Assembly (NCBI RefSeq): GCF_905220565.1
Contig: NC_059416.1
Location: 1,364,001 to 1,428,000, forward strand
Source: Melitaea cinxia
Lineage: Eukaryota > Arthropoda > Insecta > Lepidoptera > Nymphalidae
Direction: 5' to 3'
DNA length: 64,000 bases
The translations under genes and the position numbers were made by a program. The notes beneath the pieces are model-generated. The model did no database searches. It was not told the origin of the DNA and was given only the letters and a program-made list of their open reading frames with translations. This document shows, in pieces, positions 22,023-32,716 of this stretch (position 1 is its first letter; each line of letters starts with the position of its first letter).

Positions 22023-22448
22023 ATAGAGCAAAATAAAACGAGAACTAATCACAAATAGATAACTGATATTTTATATTGATAAAGAATTAACAAAGTTAAT
22101 ATGAACGTCATACATTTTTTATTATTTCAAAAATTTGCCAGAAAAAAATCCATTCGAATAATATATTTCATTCATATACCATCAGAGGGCCATAATAAAA
22201 ATTGATCCAATGAAAAGAAACTTTCCGTAGTTGTGAAATTGAGCGGCTGAAAATAAATTCGTCGATCCTGACTCGACATATATCCATGAGGCATTGATTA
22301 AGGCAAGTTTCCGCGCCCTACCTTGTCAAACACCGTGGTTTCAAAATATATTACATCGTGCTTTTATACGCCCTTCGCAATATGAAGGAAAAGTGGTTAT
22401 AGAGCGAGAACTAGTCCAGCATATAATATATGCCTTATATATACAAAT
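22023..22448. other. AT-rich DNA without recognised feature
   Basis: No gene or repeat family recognised. Confidence 0.4.
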
Positions 22449-22695
22449 TGTGTTTATTCGCAAACAAAAATAAGCTGACTTTGATTTACGTCAAGTAATG
22501 AAATGAGAAGTCAAATACGCATTATTAGGATTAGCTCAAAAACGTCAGGTCTTAATAAAACTATAATGGGCTCATAAGACAAGTGTCAGCTTTCAAACAC
22601 AAATAGTATAATCGAAATCGGAACAACCATTAAAAATATATGTACATAAGTAGCGTATATAAATATATATCTTCATTTTGGACGTCGGTTAAAGA
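22449..22695 (+). mobile_element. Family F copy, internally deleted
   Basis: 'gtgtttattcgcaaacaaaa' at the start and 'ggacgtcggttaaagaaaa' at the end, with 'gcattattaggattagctca' between, follow family F order. Confidence 0.5.
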
Positions 22696-23017
22696 AAAAA
22701 AATGCTTAAAGAGCGGTAACGAGCGAATAATATTAAATTAAACCACATAAACTACATACATACAATTTATAAGATACAGACAAAAAAACACCATTTATAA
22801 AAAAATCGTTTTCATTAATCTCTTTCAAGTTTTTTTATACTTTGTTTGAAAGTCTGTCTGTTTGTCAGAAGGTTTTGATGGAATGATAATTTGGAAAATG
22901 TCCAATATCCTAGAAATATTTTTAATAATTTCGTAATTATAGTATTTAGTATTATACTATAAAATAAAATATAAATTAAGTACGCTTTAGACAACACAAC
23001 TGATGTAAAACTTACGA
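22696..23017. other. AT-rich DNA without recognised feature
   Basis: No gene or repeat family recognised. Confidence 0.4.
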
Positions 23018-23150
23018 AACGTAACTCTCTCTCTTTATATCTCCCTTCTCATATCTCAACTTCCATTCGCCTCACTCGATCACACTTTTCGTAATACTCT
23101 AGTCACGCATTCACCAGCTTACTCTCTAAGTCATGCGTGCGAAAGCTCAT
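23018..23150 (+). mobile_element. Family G repeat
   Basis: 'ctcgatcacacttttcgtaa', 'tactctagtcacgcattcac' and 'cagcttactctctaagtca' after a pyrimidine-rich ctctctct start. Confidence 0.6.
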
Positions 23151-23337
23151 TTTTCGCGAAGGCCTATAGGCTATATAACATGACAGTATGAATAATAAGA
23201 GCAGGGTATCGACGAAAAATGTTTCAAAAAGGAGAAAATTAATTCATATACCTAAATAGCAAACCGTATAATATAATATGAAATCCTCCCGTGACCATGA
23301 TTGCTGTAAAGTATCCGAAACGTCGGGCATGTAAAAA

Positions 23338-23957
23338 CCTAATAAGCCGCAATAAAATCCGATAAACTTGTTTCATTCATAATATGAAAATTAATATCCG
23401 AGCGAAATCGCGCGATAACAACTACTGTTGTTTAAAGTTACGCATTTAAATGAAGATTTGGTAAATGAAAATTGTTTTGTAATAGTGAAGGAGCTGCTTG
23501 AGATAATTTTAAGCGACGTTCCACTTACGGCTATGTCATATACAGTCTCAACTTTGGACCGAGTGCGAAGTCTGTTACGGCTTTGTTGATTCCTATTGTT
23601 TTTGCTGTGAATACTATAATTGGTATAAAGGGACACATGATATCTAGTTTGATGTAGATTTTTACCGAACTAATTAATTTAACAATTACATTGAACAATA
23701 ATATACCGTATAACGTAGGTGGATGAAAAAATAGTCAAGTAAATACAGGTTATTAGAAATAACTCAAAAAATACTCATTATTTTATTTTTGTTTTCGTAT
23801 TCTTTGTTACTTATTAAAGAAAAATTAGAAACAAAAGTCGATGTTGTTCGATTCTCAGACCTACCCGATATGCACACAAAATTTCATGAGAATCGGTCAA
23901 GCCGTTTCAGAGGAGTTTAACTACAAACACCGCGACACGAGAATTTTATATATTAGA
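23338..23957. mobile_element. Patchwork of family F and HLE-2 fragments
   Basis: 'cataacgtaggtggatga'-type family F sequence lies at 23700-23785. 23840-23957 ('gttcgattctcagacctacc', 'cgcgacacgagaattttata') is the reversed start of HLE-2, ending in GA before a G at 23957. 23390-23640 between them is unassigned. Confidence 0.4.
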
Positions 23958-24851
23958 GAATATATAAATAGATATACGGAATTACAAAGATATGCTTAGC
24001 TTTTCTGGACTCAATTGATCAGGAGTAGTAAGTATACTTCCCATGGCTGGACTACGACCTCTTCCTCTAGAAGAGTTGGAGTGCCTTCTTCTATATGAAA
24101 GAAAGTACGCAGCTTAATACTCCACAGTGATCTTTGTCTTAGCATATTACTGTAAGTTGGCTGCCATGATCTCATTAAATCTTACTTCAAATATTACAAC
24201 GGCATTAATATACATGTATAAAAGCCAAGTCATGTAAAACTTTCTATACAACAATTCCTATTATGTAAAAGAGAACATGGCATAAGTAAAAATATTCAAT
24301 TATATACATTATGCAATTGAGCACAAAGGCGAAATTCCCGTGAAAATATTTTTACTTAACTTCGAAGTTGGTTTTCGTGTGTTTTCCTCAACTTGGATGA
24401 AAATTGAATGTTGTAAAACTTTCAATCCTGTATAAGGTATAATGTGTATTTTTACTGAATGAGCTGAATTGAAAAGAGTATTTTTGTAGAATACTCTAAA
24501 ATATCGCCTTTAGTGATTAAAAACTCTGAGAATGTGATACTTTCTATATGTTGCAACACCAAGAAATTTATGTCTATACTTTATTCCCCAGAGAATGATA
24601 GCTTGATAGAAAATTCGATTTGACATCAACTCTCTCTCATTAGCTTAATTTTCGTGTTACAAATAATTAGAATCATGTAACATAATATACCGAGAAGGAA
24701 ACACGCGAATAATACACAAATAGCCTATTTATAGCTTTGTTAAGTCATGGTTTATATACAATTTATATATACAAACAATATAAAATGTGTAGATTTAAAA
24801 ATGTATGTGTAAATATAAAAATTATATTGAGCTTTGTTTTCTCTGTTCCAG
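23958..24851. other. Unique DNA upstream of the receptor exon
   Basis: No gene or mobile element recognised. It ends in a good splice-acceptor-like tract (ttttctctgttccag, AG at 24850-24851), so a 5' untranslated exon could begin at 24852. Nothing else supports that exon. Confidence 0.35.
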
Positions 24852-25043
24852 GTACTAAGACAGCCCAGTCAGATCTTTTGTTCGCCTAACTACAATTAAA
24901 TGGCTCAGTAAACTCTTACTCCAAGGATGACAATTCAAAAATAAAAAATAGACAAACAGAAAAAAAAATGTGATGAAAAAATCGGAAAAATGTTCGCGAA
25001 GACAGATCGCTTTTGGGACCGCAGAAAGCAAAGAGTTACACGA

Positions 25044-25051
25044 TGACGTCA
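25044..25051 (+). promoter_or_regulatory. CRE-like palindrome TGACGTCA
   Basis: A perfect cAMP-response-element palindrome 28 bp before the TATA-like box. CREB/ATF proteins bind this motif in animals. That it acts on the receptor is inferred from position. Confidence 0.4.
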
Positions 25052-25071
25052 CGATACCGTTACTACGGGAG

Positions 25072-25077
25072 TATAAA
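25072..25077 (+). promoter_or_regulatory. TATA-box candidate
   Basis: TATAAA in 'ggagtataaaataatcgg'. Start of transcription would fall near 25100, giving a 5' leader of about 500 nt. Such a hexamer is common in AT-rich DNA, so support comes mainly from the adjacent CRE. Confidence 0.35.
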
Positions 25078-25264
25078 ATAATCGGTTAAAATCGATTCCA
25101 AACTAGCTTCGATTTAAAAATAGTTACGCTTTTTTGTGTGTCGCATTGTAACGCGTGTGTGTTTATTGTTAATTTGCTCGTTTCGTTTCGGTTATATTTT
25201 TGTATCAATATTCGTATTAATTTGTATAAGCAATATTAGGTTATACGTTTAATAGCTTAGTAGT

Positions 25265-25390
25265 ATGTATATAAATAAATTTTAGTGTCGTCAAGTGATT
25301 TGAATCAATGTAAATAATATCGATATTTAATAACGAAGACCGCTCATGTGGCCACATAGTTCGGGCGTACGGGTAAAATCGATAAAATAA
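25265..25390 (+). promoter_or_regulatory. Three short upstream ORFs in the receptor leader
   Basis: ATGs at 25265 (6 codons then TAG, ends 25285), 25308 (ATG directly followed by TAA) and 25346 (14 codons, ends 25390) lie in the presumed leader. None overlaps the main start. Upstream ORFs often lower translation; the effect here is inference and depends on where transcription starts. Confidence 0.4.
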
Positions 25391-25601
25391 ATATAATAAA
25401 CTTGTAAAAAGAACTTTTAAAATCTCTAAGTAATAATTCCGTTCCTATAGGCAATACTTTTTTAAAACCGTTTGAACAGCATTCTAAATAATACAACGGG
25501 GCCAAAAAACTAAATTTACATTGCAATTCTTCACAACAATAATATTGTAGATAGTAAAATATATTAGGAAATCGGGCTGTTAACGATAAAAAAACGATAA
25601 A

Positions 25602-26141
25602 ATGGTGCCAAACGCGACAACACTGTTGAAGCCGACAATGAGTACGAATTTGAACGCTTCGCTATCTCTGAACTCGACGTTCCTCGTCCCGACTTATATG
25701 ACGCAAGAGGAGTTCCTCGCGCTACAGATGACAAACGCCTCAGACGCGAACACGACGCTCAACGATTCGATGATAAACCAAGTGGTACTAAGGACGTGGT
25801 ATCCAAGTGGTTATTCCCCAGCTCACATAATAATAGCATCAGTAGTGGTCACAGTGTTGATGATAATGGTAGTGGTCGGGAATATGCTGGTTATCATAGC
25901 GATAGTGACGGAAAAAGCGTTGAAGAACATACAGAACTGGTTCATAGCTTCATTAGCAGTGTCGGACTTTTTTTTAGGGTTAGTGATAATGCCTTTCTCA
26001 TTAGCGAACGAGTTGATGGGATATTGGATTTTCGGATTTTGGTGGTGTGAAATACATTCCGCGATGGATGTGTTGTTGTGTACGGCCTCGATAATGAATC
26101 TGTGCCTCATATCGCTGGACCGCTACTGGAGTATAACTCAG
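25602..26141 (+). CDS. Alpha2-adrenergic-like octopamine receptor, first coding exon (partial)
   Basis: A rhodopsin-family GPCR of the biogenic-amine group, expected in the plasma membrane of neurons and target tissues. The exon encodes residues 1-180. Residues 1-72 form an extracellular tail with six N-glycosylation sequons (N4, N18, N24, N45, N50, N54) and no signal peptide. TM1 is about 75-101 with the GN motif at N94; TM2 is about 112-135 with LAVSD (D122, position 2.50). C149 is the conserved TM3 cysteine. D156 is the amine-binding Asp 3.32, and DRY is at 173-175. The exon stops after SITQ with CAG|GTGAGT, phase 0. The start ATG has A at -3 and G at +4; Met13 is an alternative. The segments ALKNIQNWFIASLAVSDFF and MGYWIFGFWWCEIHSAMDV point to the alpha2-like octopamine receptor (Drosophila Octalpha2R, Chilo OA3) rather than tyramine receptor 1 or the OAMB type. 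That subtype call is from memory of the family. Later exons are not in view. Confidence 0.82.
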
Positions 26142-27539
26142 GTGAGTGACTTGCTAAATTGATTTATGTAGCTTTTGTTACTCAGCAAAATATTTTGCTT
26201 GATAATTTGGATCAAAGATAGGGAGTATAAATTCTTAACAATATGTCTATGATCTAAGTCATGTCTAAATAAGAACGTGCATATATGTATAACGTTTCAG
26301 CAATTCCTTCAACTACGTTAGCGAACAACGGAGGATTAAATTTCTTTTTCGTTTAACAATTGAAATGATTTTTCAGTTTCAAAATTTACATTCGTTTCGA
26401 CGTTCGAAACCACTTCAGCATGAGAAAATCCGATCCAATCTGGTCGAATATTTAATTCAATACCCGAAACCGTCAAGTTCTGGCTTGAGTATGAATAATG
26501 GAGACTGTAGCTCAATTTCCCAATACTCTATAGCCAATAAGTTTACACTGCTGTGTACTACTGGTTTCGGGCGGTCGGAACTAGTTAATACCGGTTCAGT
26601 CGAGCTTATAAAAGCGTGCACTGTTTTGATTTTACAAAGAAATTGTAAAAGTACGAAAATTAATCTGTGTAAATAATTGATTTACTGCATCGCATTTTGT
26701 TACCGGTATATTGGATTATGGAATGGGTAATGGAAATAGAAATAATGTTTCTATTTTTGGTAAAAAAGTGGTTTTGTATTAAAGGTACATTTAAATTTTA
26801 CTAATTGATTATTTGATTACATCAAAAATGAATTTGAGTGGATCAAAGTACTTATAAAGAACAATCAAATTAACAATAAATGGATCAGAAAAAACAATTC
26901 CGCTATTTTTTTAGTATACATTTGTAAATGTTAAATAAATCCCACGCAAGCTAAATTAAACTAAAATCCCATGTCAAAAGTTTTGTAACAGTGATACAGT
27001 GATTTCCGTTTGAAAAATGAATGGTTTCATGTTTCATCGTTTTTCAATGAACATCAGCGATTCTGAATCGAATTTTACGAAATACGATAGATAAGGGTGA
27101 ATAATTTTAATTAAGTACAAAATGCTTAAAAATGTGCAACAATTTTTGAGCCGTGAAGTATTTATAGTTTAATGTCATGTATATAGTCATAATATACAAT
27201 AAAGGATAAATATTTTCATGATATAACCTGACTACAATAACAAATACAAACAAAAAATATTATTGGATATGTCAAAACAATAACAGAATAATAACAGTAT
27301 TCAAACTAATAGTCAATGAAACAAATTATGAAAGAAAACTGAATACAACTTACGAGTAGATACTAGACTATTTAGTGTTTTACTTGGCACCGAATTCAAA
27401 ATTATAAAATATTCATTTAATCATTTCTGATTAACTAAATCAAAATACGAATTACTTTGTACTAAGTAAATTTCTTTTTCACTTTTTAGTTTCCTGTTTG
27501 AAGTCGGTTTTTTTTTTGTTAAATATTATTGTGTATAAA
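26142..27539 (+). other. Start of receptor intron 1; unique DNA
   Basis: Begins with the GTGAGT donor. About 1.4 kb with no recognised mobile element, in contrast to the rest of the window. A 103-codon ORF at 26365-26676 has no hydrophobic or family signature and no flanking splice evidence. Early intronic regulatory sequence is possible. Confidence 0.5.
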
Positions 27540-27815
27540 ACTAGGTCATCAAGCAAGTGTAAAGCTTACCTAATGGTAAGCGATTACCGTAGCCTATAGA
27601 CACCTGCCACACCAGAATAGCAGCGCATATCAAGCGCGTTGCCGATCCTACCCTCGACCCCCCCAAGGAGCTCTGGTCATCTTACTTCCTACAGGAACAT
27701 AACACTCCTTAAATACAGTATTATTTACCTGTGATCTTCAGTAAGGTCGAGGTACTTCCCCAGTCAGGCTGCTACAGATTTTAAGCAGGACATTTCCTAA
27801 TATACCCTACTTTAG
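27540..27815 (-). mobile_element. SINE-B, near-complete copy
   Basis: 'aaactaggtcatcaagcaag' to 'aatataccctactttagtga' on the minus strand. Confidence 0.75.
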
Positions 27816-28632
27816 TGAAATGAGCTGTCTGTTGCGTTCCGAGTTTCTAAAACAGATGCCTTTTTTGGGTTTTTTTTTTTGCCTCGCTCCCCATTTCTCT
27901 AAGCGGTGTTTGAAGTTTTTAACGTCTATTTCACTTTCTCTGATCAGGTCTCCATTTCGACAACTCAAAAATAGTGCACCAATTCTTGCTATAATTAGTT
28001 TTAGTGTTATATTTATAGAAAAATAGCCTTTTTTCATTTTGATTTACGTCACATAAATTTTTGGAAGTGATACCGTGATGTTTTATAGCCAACTGTTTTA
28101 TATTCAATTAATAAATCATCTGTCAGAATAAATATTTTTTGGAATTTGGATCACCGATATTACTTGAAATTAAGGTTTCCTAATAAATAAAGTTTTTATT
28201 AGAAGAATAGAATATATTTATACCTGAGTATTTAGATGCACTGTAGCACAATGTGATTTAGGAACAGTGATTAGTACATTATTAAACTGTTTTTGGTTAG
28301 TTGTGTACCTTCGGGAATGTGGTCTTGTTGCATTGGTAAATAGCAAAGTACAGGTGACCCCATTCTGTGTAGAACTTCGTAGTGAGTCTACGTTGATACG
28401 CTAATGAAAAAGCAACTTTGCCTATCTAGTTGTTACATTTGATATTCTTAAAACAAATACCCTTAAATTTTTTTTTTAGGTCAGATATTTTGTCTCGATA
28501 AAAGGTAAGGGCTTGTAATAAAAAAAAATTACAAATTGAATTTACAAACTTGGCTTGTAAAGGAAGAATCGAAAGAAAGCATGGACAACGTTTTTTGATT
28601 TCGTATATAATTCTCTGTCTTCATTACATAAC
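27816..28632. other. No recognised feature
   Basis: No gene. The 68- and 76-aa ORFs on opposite strands at 27807-28037 overlap one another and contain homopolymer runs; they are not convincing. Confidence 0.4.
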
Positions 28633-29178
28633 CATAGACATAGACATAGACAAAGACATAGACATAGACATAGACATAGACATAGACATAGACATAGACA
28701 TAGACATAGACATAGACATAGACATAGACATAGACATAGACATAGACATAGACATAGACATAGACATAGACATAGACATAGACATAGACATAGACATAGA
28801 CATAGACAAAGACAAAGACATAGACATAGACATAGACATAGACATAGACATAGACATAGACATAGACATAGACATAGACATAGACATAGACATAGACATA
28901 GACATAGACATAGACATAGACATAGACATAGACATAGACATAGACATAGACATAGACATAGACATAGACATAGACATAGACATAGACATAGACATAGACA
29001 TAGACATAGACATAGACATAGACATAGACATAGACATAGACATAGACATAGACATAGACATAGACATAGACATAGACATAGACATAGACATAGACATAGA
29101 CATAGACATAGACATAGACATAGACATAGACATAGACATAGACAGACATAGACATAGACATAGACATAGACATAGACA
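28633..29178. repeat. (CATAGA)n hexanucleotide array
   Basis: About 91 tandem hexamers with only a few CAAAGA variants (near 28650 and 28806) and one shortened unit (gacagacatag near 29143). It reads open in several frames, giving ORFs of 216-253 aa made of ID, SM, VY or CL dipeptides; none is a gene. Confidence 0.97.
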
Positions 29179-29290
29179 ATATTTTGATACATATTCAACA
29201 AATATCCACCCCGATCGGGAATCAAACCGGCAATCGCTCTTTGAGCGCATACGGAACACGCACCACTTACACCAGAGCAATGTCCATAAA
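29179..29290 (-). mobile_element. tRNA-derived SINE head at the end of the hexamer array
   Basis: On the minus strand: box A-like 'tctggtgtaagtggtgcgtg', then box B GGTTTGATTCCC, then 'cgatcggggtggatatttgt' and a short AT stretch running straight into (TATGTC)n. The array is thus the 3' tail of this SINE. The head is the second type found on several SINE-A bodies. Confidence 0.65.
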
Positions 29291-29787
29291 ACATACAACA
29301 CACTTTTATAAAAATGAATAACAGATGATGTTTAAACTTACTAAATTATAAACGAATTAAGCACAATAAACTTATTTAAGTGTCCTAAAATATTCTATTC
29401 GGAGTTAAGTCATTAGGGGCTTAAGGCCATCGCAACAACTTGTCCAAAACTGCTTAGCAACCGCAGAGCCGAGTTTTGGCATGAACTTGGAGAAGGTCCA
29501 GCATTGGACTGCGATAAATTTTAGCTAAATGAAGCTAGAATTACGACGAGCTACTTTGATAGACTCGTTCCGCATGATACCTTTCATGAGCGCGTAAGCA
29601 TGGCTTTAATTTACAGCAGAAAATATTCTACGAGAAAAATAATAATAACCATTTATTTATTTTATTAAGATCCATGTAAGAATATAAAATTAATTACTAA
29701 TATTATAATAAGATGCCACATAAACTCATTCGAGTTTTACCGGACATTAGTATTGTCGACATTATCACTAATGATTAGGTACATAAT
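29291..29787. other. Mostly unassigned; SINE-C scrap at 29460-29530
   Basis: 'ggcatgaacttggagaaggt' and 'ccagcattggactgcgataa' are a decayed SINE-C 3' end, sense strand. Nothing else recognised. Confidence 0.45.
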
Positions 29788-29800
29788 ATACCTATTCGAC

Positions 29801-32127
29801 TTAGCTTATTCGATTAAGCTTCACCCTCGTCGTTTGTACACTTGGACCTCACCACAACATACAGCTAACAACATAGTTCGTAATCAAATAGACTTTGTAT
29901 TGGTTAACAAAAGATTCCGAAATTCAATCAAGAACTGTGTTACATATCCGGGAGCAGATATAAAGTCTGATCATAATCCTGTCGTAGCAACATTACACTG
30001 TAAATTTAAAAAATTGGCTCAGCAAAAACAAAATTTCCGCACAGATTTAAATATGTTGAAAGAACCCATAGTTAAAGCAAGAGTTTCAAACGCTATAAAC
30101 GAATGGGCTAATGGGCACTTGACCTGCCCATTAACATCTTTGACAGCGTGGTCAACACTCAAGGATGCGGTCAGCAATATTTGTCGGACTTATCTACAGC
30201 CTGAACATCTGGTCAAGAAACAGCAATGGATGACTGAGGAGATCCTGAAGTTGATGGATGAACGCCGAACATATAAAACCGCAGACCCAAAGAGGTACGA
30301 CGAATTGGATAGGCTCATTGCTAGAAAAATTCGATCTGCTCGAGATAAGTTCTATGAGACCAAATGCGAACGTATCGAAGGCCTTTTAAAGTTACATGAC
30401 GGATTTAACCTTCACAAGGAGATCAAAACACTTGCGGGGCTTAATAGGAATCACAATTTGAATATACTATGTGATGATCGGGGCAATGTTCTTCATGACC
30501 TGGAAAGCAAGAAAAAGTTATGGAGTGACTACATAGTCAAAATGTTTGAGGATGCTTCTAGGAGCTCCGCGAATGTTTTCGTCACGGATGACACTGGACC
30601 ACCAATTTTAACAACAGAGGTGAAACAAGTACTTAGATCTGTTAAAACTGGTAAAGCTTTGGGCCCTGACGGTATACCAGTAGAAATTCTCAAACTGTTG
30701 GAAGAAGAACACTTAAACGCCCTAACCAACTTTTTCAACCAGGTGTATAACTCGGGCTCTTTACCCGATGATTGGCTAAAATCCACATTTATAACTATAC
30801 CAAAAAAGGCAAAAGCAAAGAAATGTGAAGAATACCGCACAATAAGCTTAATGAGCCACGTACTTAAAATATTCCTGGCGATCATCCAAAACAGGATAAG
30901 ACCTCGATGCGATGAACAACTTGGGGAGTGTCAATTTGGTTTCAGACCCGGCATGGGAACTAGAGAGGCGCTCTTTGCCTTGAATGTTCTAGTACAAAAA
31001 TGCAAAGACATGCAGACCAATGTTATCTTGTGCTTCATTGATTATGAGAAGGCGTTCGATCGCGTAAGACATGATATACTCATGGAACGTTTGAGGGATA
31101 TAGGTCTGGATGGCAAGGACTTACGGGTTATTAAGAACTTGTATTGGAACCAAAGAGCGGCTGTGAGAGTTGAGCATTCGGAGACCGATCAGGTTGAAAT
31201 TTGCCGTGGTGTACGTCAAGGGTGTATATTGTCTCCCCTGCTTTTTAACATATACTCGGAAGCTGTAATGTCTGAAGCTCTGGAAGGGTTGGAAGTGGGC
31301 GTCAAGATTAACGGTCAAGTCGTGAATAACCTACGATACGCCGATGATACCGTGCTTATCGCCTCTTCAGAAAACGACTTACAGACATTGGTGAACAGAG
31401 TTAACGAGTGCAGTGTGAAGGCGGGGTTGAGCATGAATATTAGCAAGACCAAGTTTCTGGTGGTGTCGGGCGATAAGGGTTTAGAGCCGAAAATTCAAGT
31501 AGAAGGTAAATACCTAGAGCGGGTGCGTATGTACAAATACCTTGGTGCTTGGGTAAATGAAGAATGGGACTGTGGGCAAGAAATTCAGACCCGGATTGAA
31601 ATTGCCCGAGCAAGCCTTAAAAGGATGGAGAAGGTTTTGTGCAGCCGCAAACTATCCATAAAGCTCAGACTAAGAATACTCCACTGCTATGTCAGGCCAG
31701 TAGTGTTATACGGTTGCGAGGCATGGACCTTGCGAGCTGACACCCAGAAGCGCCTAGAAGCTTTTGAGATGTGGTGTTACCGCAGGATGCTCCGTATTGG
31801 CTGGACACAGAAAGTTTCGAATGTGAGAGTACTCCAGCGCGTCGCCACTAGCCGGATGTTACTGCAAACCGTCAAGAAGAGAAAAGCCGAGTATTTGGGC
31901 CACGTCTTGAGACACGAGCGATACCAGCTGCTCCAAATTATAATGATGGGCAAAGTAGAGGGCAAGCGACGCGTTGGAAGAAGAAAAAAGTCCTGGTTGC
32001 GCAACATCCGCGAATGGATGAAGATCGCCAGCGTGGAAGAGCTGTTTCGCTTGGCACGAGACCGCGAAAAATTCGCTGAGCTGACGGCCAACCTCCAGTA
32101 GTGGAGAGGCACAAGAAGAAGAAGAAG
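29801..32127 (+). mobile_element. Non-LTR retrotransposon (RTE-like), 5'-truncated, with 13-bp duplication
   Basis: Flanked by a perfect direct repeat ATACCTATTCGAC at 29788-29800 and 32128-32140. It ends in (GAA)n directly after the stop codon. The 5' junction carries about 15 bp of filler (ttagcttattcga) that resembles the target. It interrupts the left edge of an older SINE-C (32132). The open frame suggests a recent insertion. Confidence 0.85.
29816..32101 (+). CDS. Endonuclease (C-terminal end) and reverse transcriptase of a LINE, partial
   Basis: The protein copies LINE RNA into DNA at a nicked target. The frame opens upstream at 29753, but LINE sequence starts at about residue 22 (KLHPRRLYTW), so the first 20 residues come from filler and flank. 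Residues 22-80 are the last part of an APE-type endonuclease, with SDHN at 72-75; its earlier catalytic residues are missing. Reverse transcriptase motifs are in order: GPDGIP near 304, CQFGFRPGMGTREA, FIDYEKAFD (428-436, first catalytic Asp), RGVRQGCILSPLLF (485-498) and YADD (529-532, catalytic pair). The C-terminus is basic (GKRRVGRRKKSWLRN). There is no frameshift or stop over the 760 LINE codons. The clade (RTE or related) is inferred from layout and similarity to lepidopteran endonuclease-reverse transcriptases. It cannot move itself without the endonuclease start. Confidence 0.85.
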   Translation, partial: KLHPRRLYTWTSPQHTANNIVRNQIDFVLVNKRFRNSIKNCVTYPGADIKSDHNPVVATLHCKFKKLAQQKQNFRTDLNMLKEPIVKARVSNAINEWANGHLTCPLTSLTAWSTLKDAVSNICRTYLQPEHLVKKQQWMTEEILKLMDERRTYKTADPKRYDELDRLIARKIRSARDKFYETKCERIEGLLKLHDGFNLHKEIKTLAGLNRNHNLNILCDDRGNVLHDLESKKKLWSDYIVKMFEDASRSSANVFVTDDTGPPILTTEVKQVLRSVKTGKALGPDGIPVEILKLLEEEHLNALTNFFNQVYNSGSLPDDWLKSTFITIPKKAKAKKCEEYRTISLMSHVLKIFLAIIQNRIRPRCDEQLGECQFGFRPGMGTREALFALNVLVQKCKDMQTNVILCFIDYEKAFDRVRHDILMERLRDIGLDGKDLRVIKNLYWNQRAAVRVEHSETDQVEICRGVRQGCILSPLLFNIYSEAVMSEALEGLEVGVKINGQVVNNLRYADDTVLIASSENDLQTLVNRVNECSVKAGLSMNISKTKFLVVSGDKGLEPKIQVEGKYLERVRMYKYLGAWVNEEWDCGQEIQTRIEIARASLKRMEKVLCSRKLSIKLRLRILHCYVRPVVLYGCEAWTLRADTQKRLEAFEMWCYRRMLRIGWTQKVSNVRVLQRVATSRMLLQTVKKRKAEYLGHVLRHERYQLLQIIMMGKVEGKRRVGRRKKSWLRNIREWMKIASVEELFRLARDREKFAELTANLQ

Positions 32128-32131
32128 ATAC

Positions 32132-32285
32132 CTATTCGACAAAGCTAGCCCTGCGGTCACCAACCCGCCTGCCCAGCGTGGTGACTATGGGCAAAACACA
32201 TGAGTTCGCGCCATTTTTGGCGCGAATTTGTGGAGGCCTATGCCCAGCAGTGGACTGTAATAGGCTGAAATGATGATGATGATGA
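32132..32285 (+). mobile_element. SINE-C, 5'-truncated copy
   Basis: 'gacaaagctagccctgcggt' to 'ctgtaataggctgaaatga' plus (TGATGA)n. A short TATTCGA occurs at both its borders (about 32134 and 32287), a possible 7-bp target duplication that predates the LINE. Confidence 0.75.
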
Positions 32286-32602
32286 TATTCGATTTAATTA
32301 ATAATAATACTTAATTTACTTTTATTTTATTTCTTACTTAATTCGTTTCCATATGTGGGACTTTAGTTATATACGGCAGTTAGAATTCATATTACACTTA
32401 TCGACGATTTTAGGGCTAAAAAAATAGCACTAGTTATGCAAAAGTACATCGCCAGAATAGCTTATATATTAAGACAAAGTAAAATTTAAAAAAGGGCTGT
32501 GTTTTGACGTCGAACGTAACCTATTCATACCCACTGAACCCCCACTTGAAGGAACGCAGTTAGGAGTCGAATGCCTATAATTACATGCATATAATTACAT
32601 TT
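32286..32602. other. AT-rich DNA without recognised feature
   Basis: No gene or repeat family recognised. Confidence 0.4.
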
Positions 32603-32716
32603 GTATTATTTATATTTATAGGAAAAGAAATATCTATAAGAGTCGGCTGTTAGATATAACACAAACATTAAGTTGTTTACCTTAGGAACAGACGACCGTG
32701 TGTGTGTTATATATTT
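32603..32716 (+). mobile_element. SINE-D 3' fragment
   Basis: 'agtcggctgttagatataac', 'acaaacattaagttgtttac' and 'aggaacagacgaccgtgtgt' are the end of SINE-D; head missing. Confidence 0.6.

Noticed and set aside
26365..26676. A second exon or separate gene in the receptor intron
   Set aside because: The 103-aa frame has no membrane segments or match to GPCR motifs, and AT-rich DNA yields such ORFs by chance.
28633..29178. CRISPR array
   Set aside because: It has a 6-bp unit with no spacers and a eukaryotic context.
28529..29311. Long ORFs (216-253 aa) over the hexamer array
   Set aside because: They are translations of (CATAGA)n in several frames on both strands, made of alternating dipeptides, without promoter, splice or domain evidence.
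29753..29815. Start codon at 29753 as the true LINE start
   Set aside because: It lies before the target duplication (29788-29800), in flanking DNA; LINE similarity begins near 29816.
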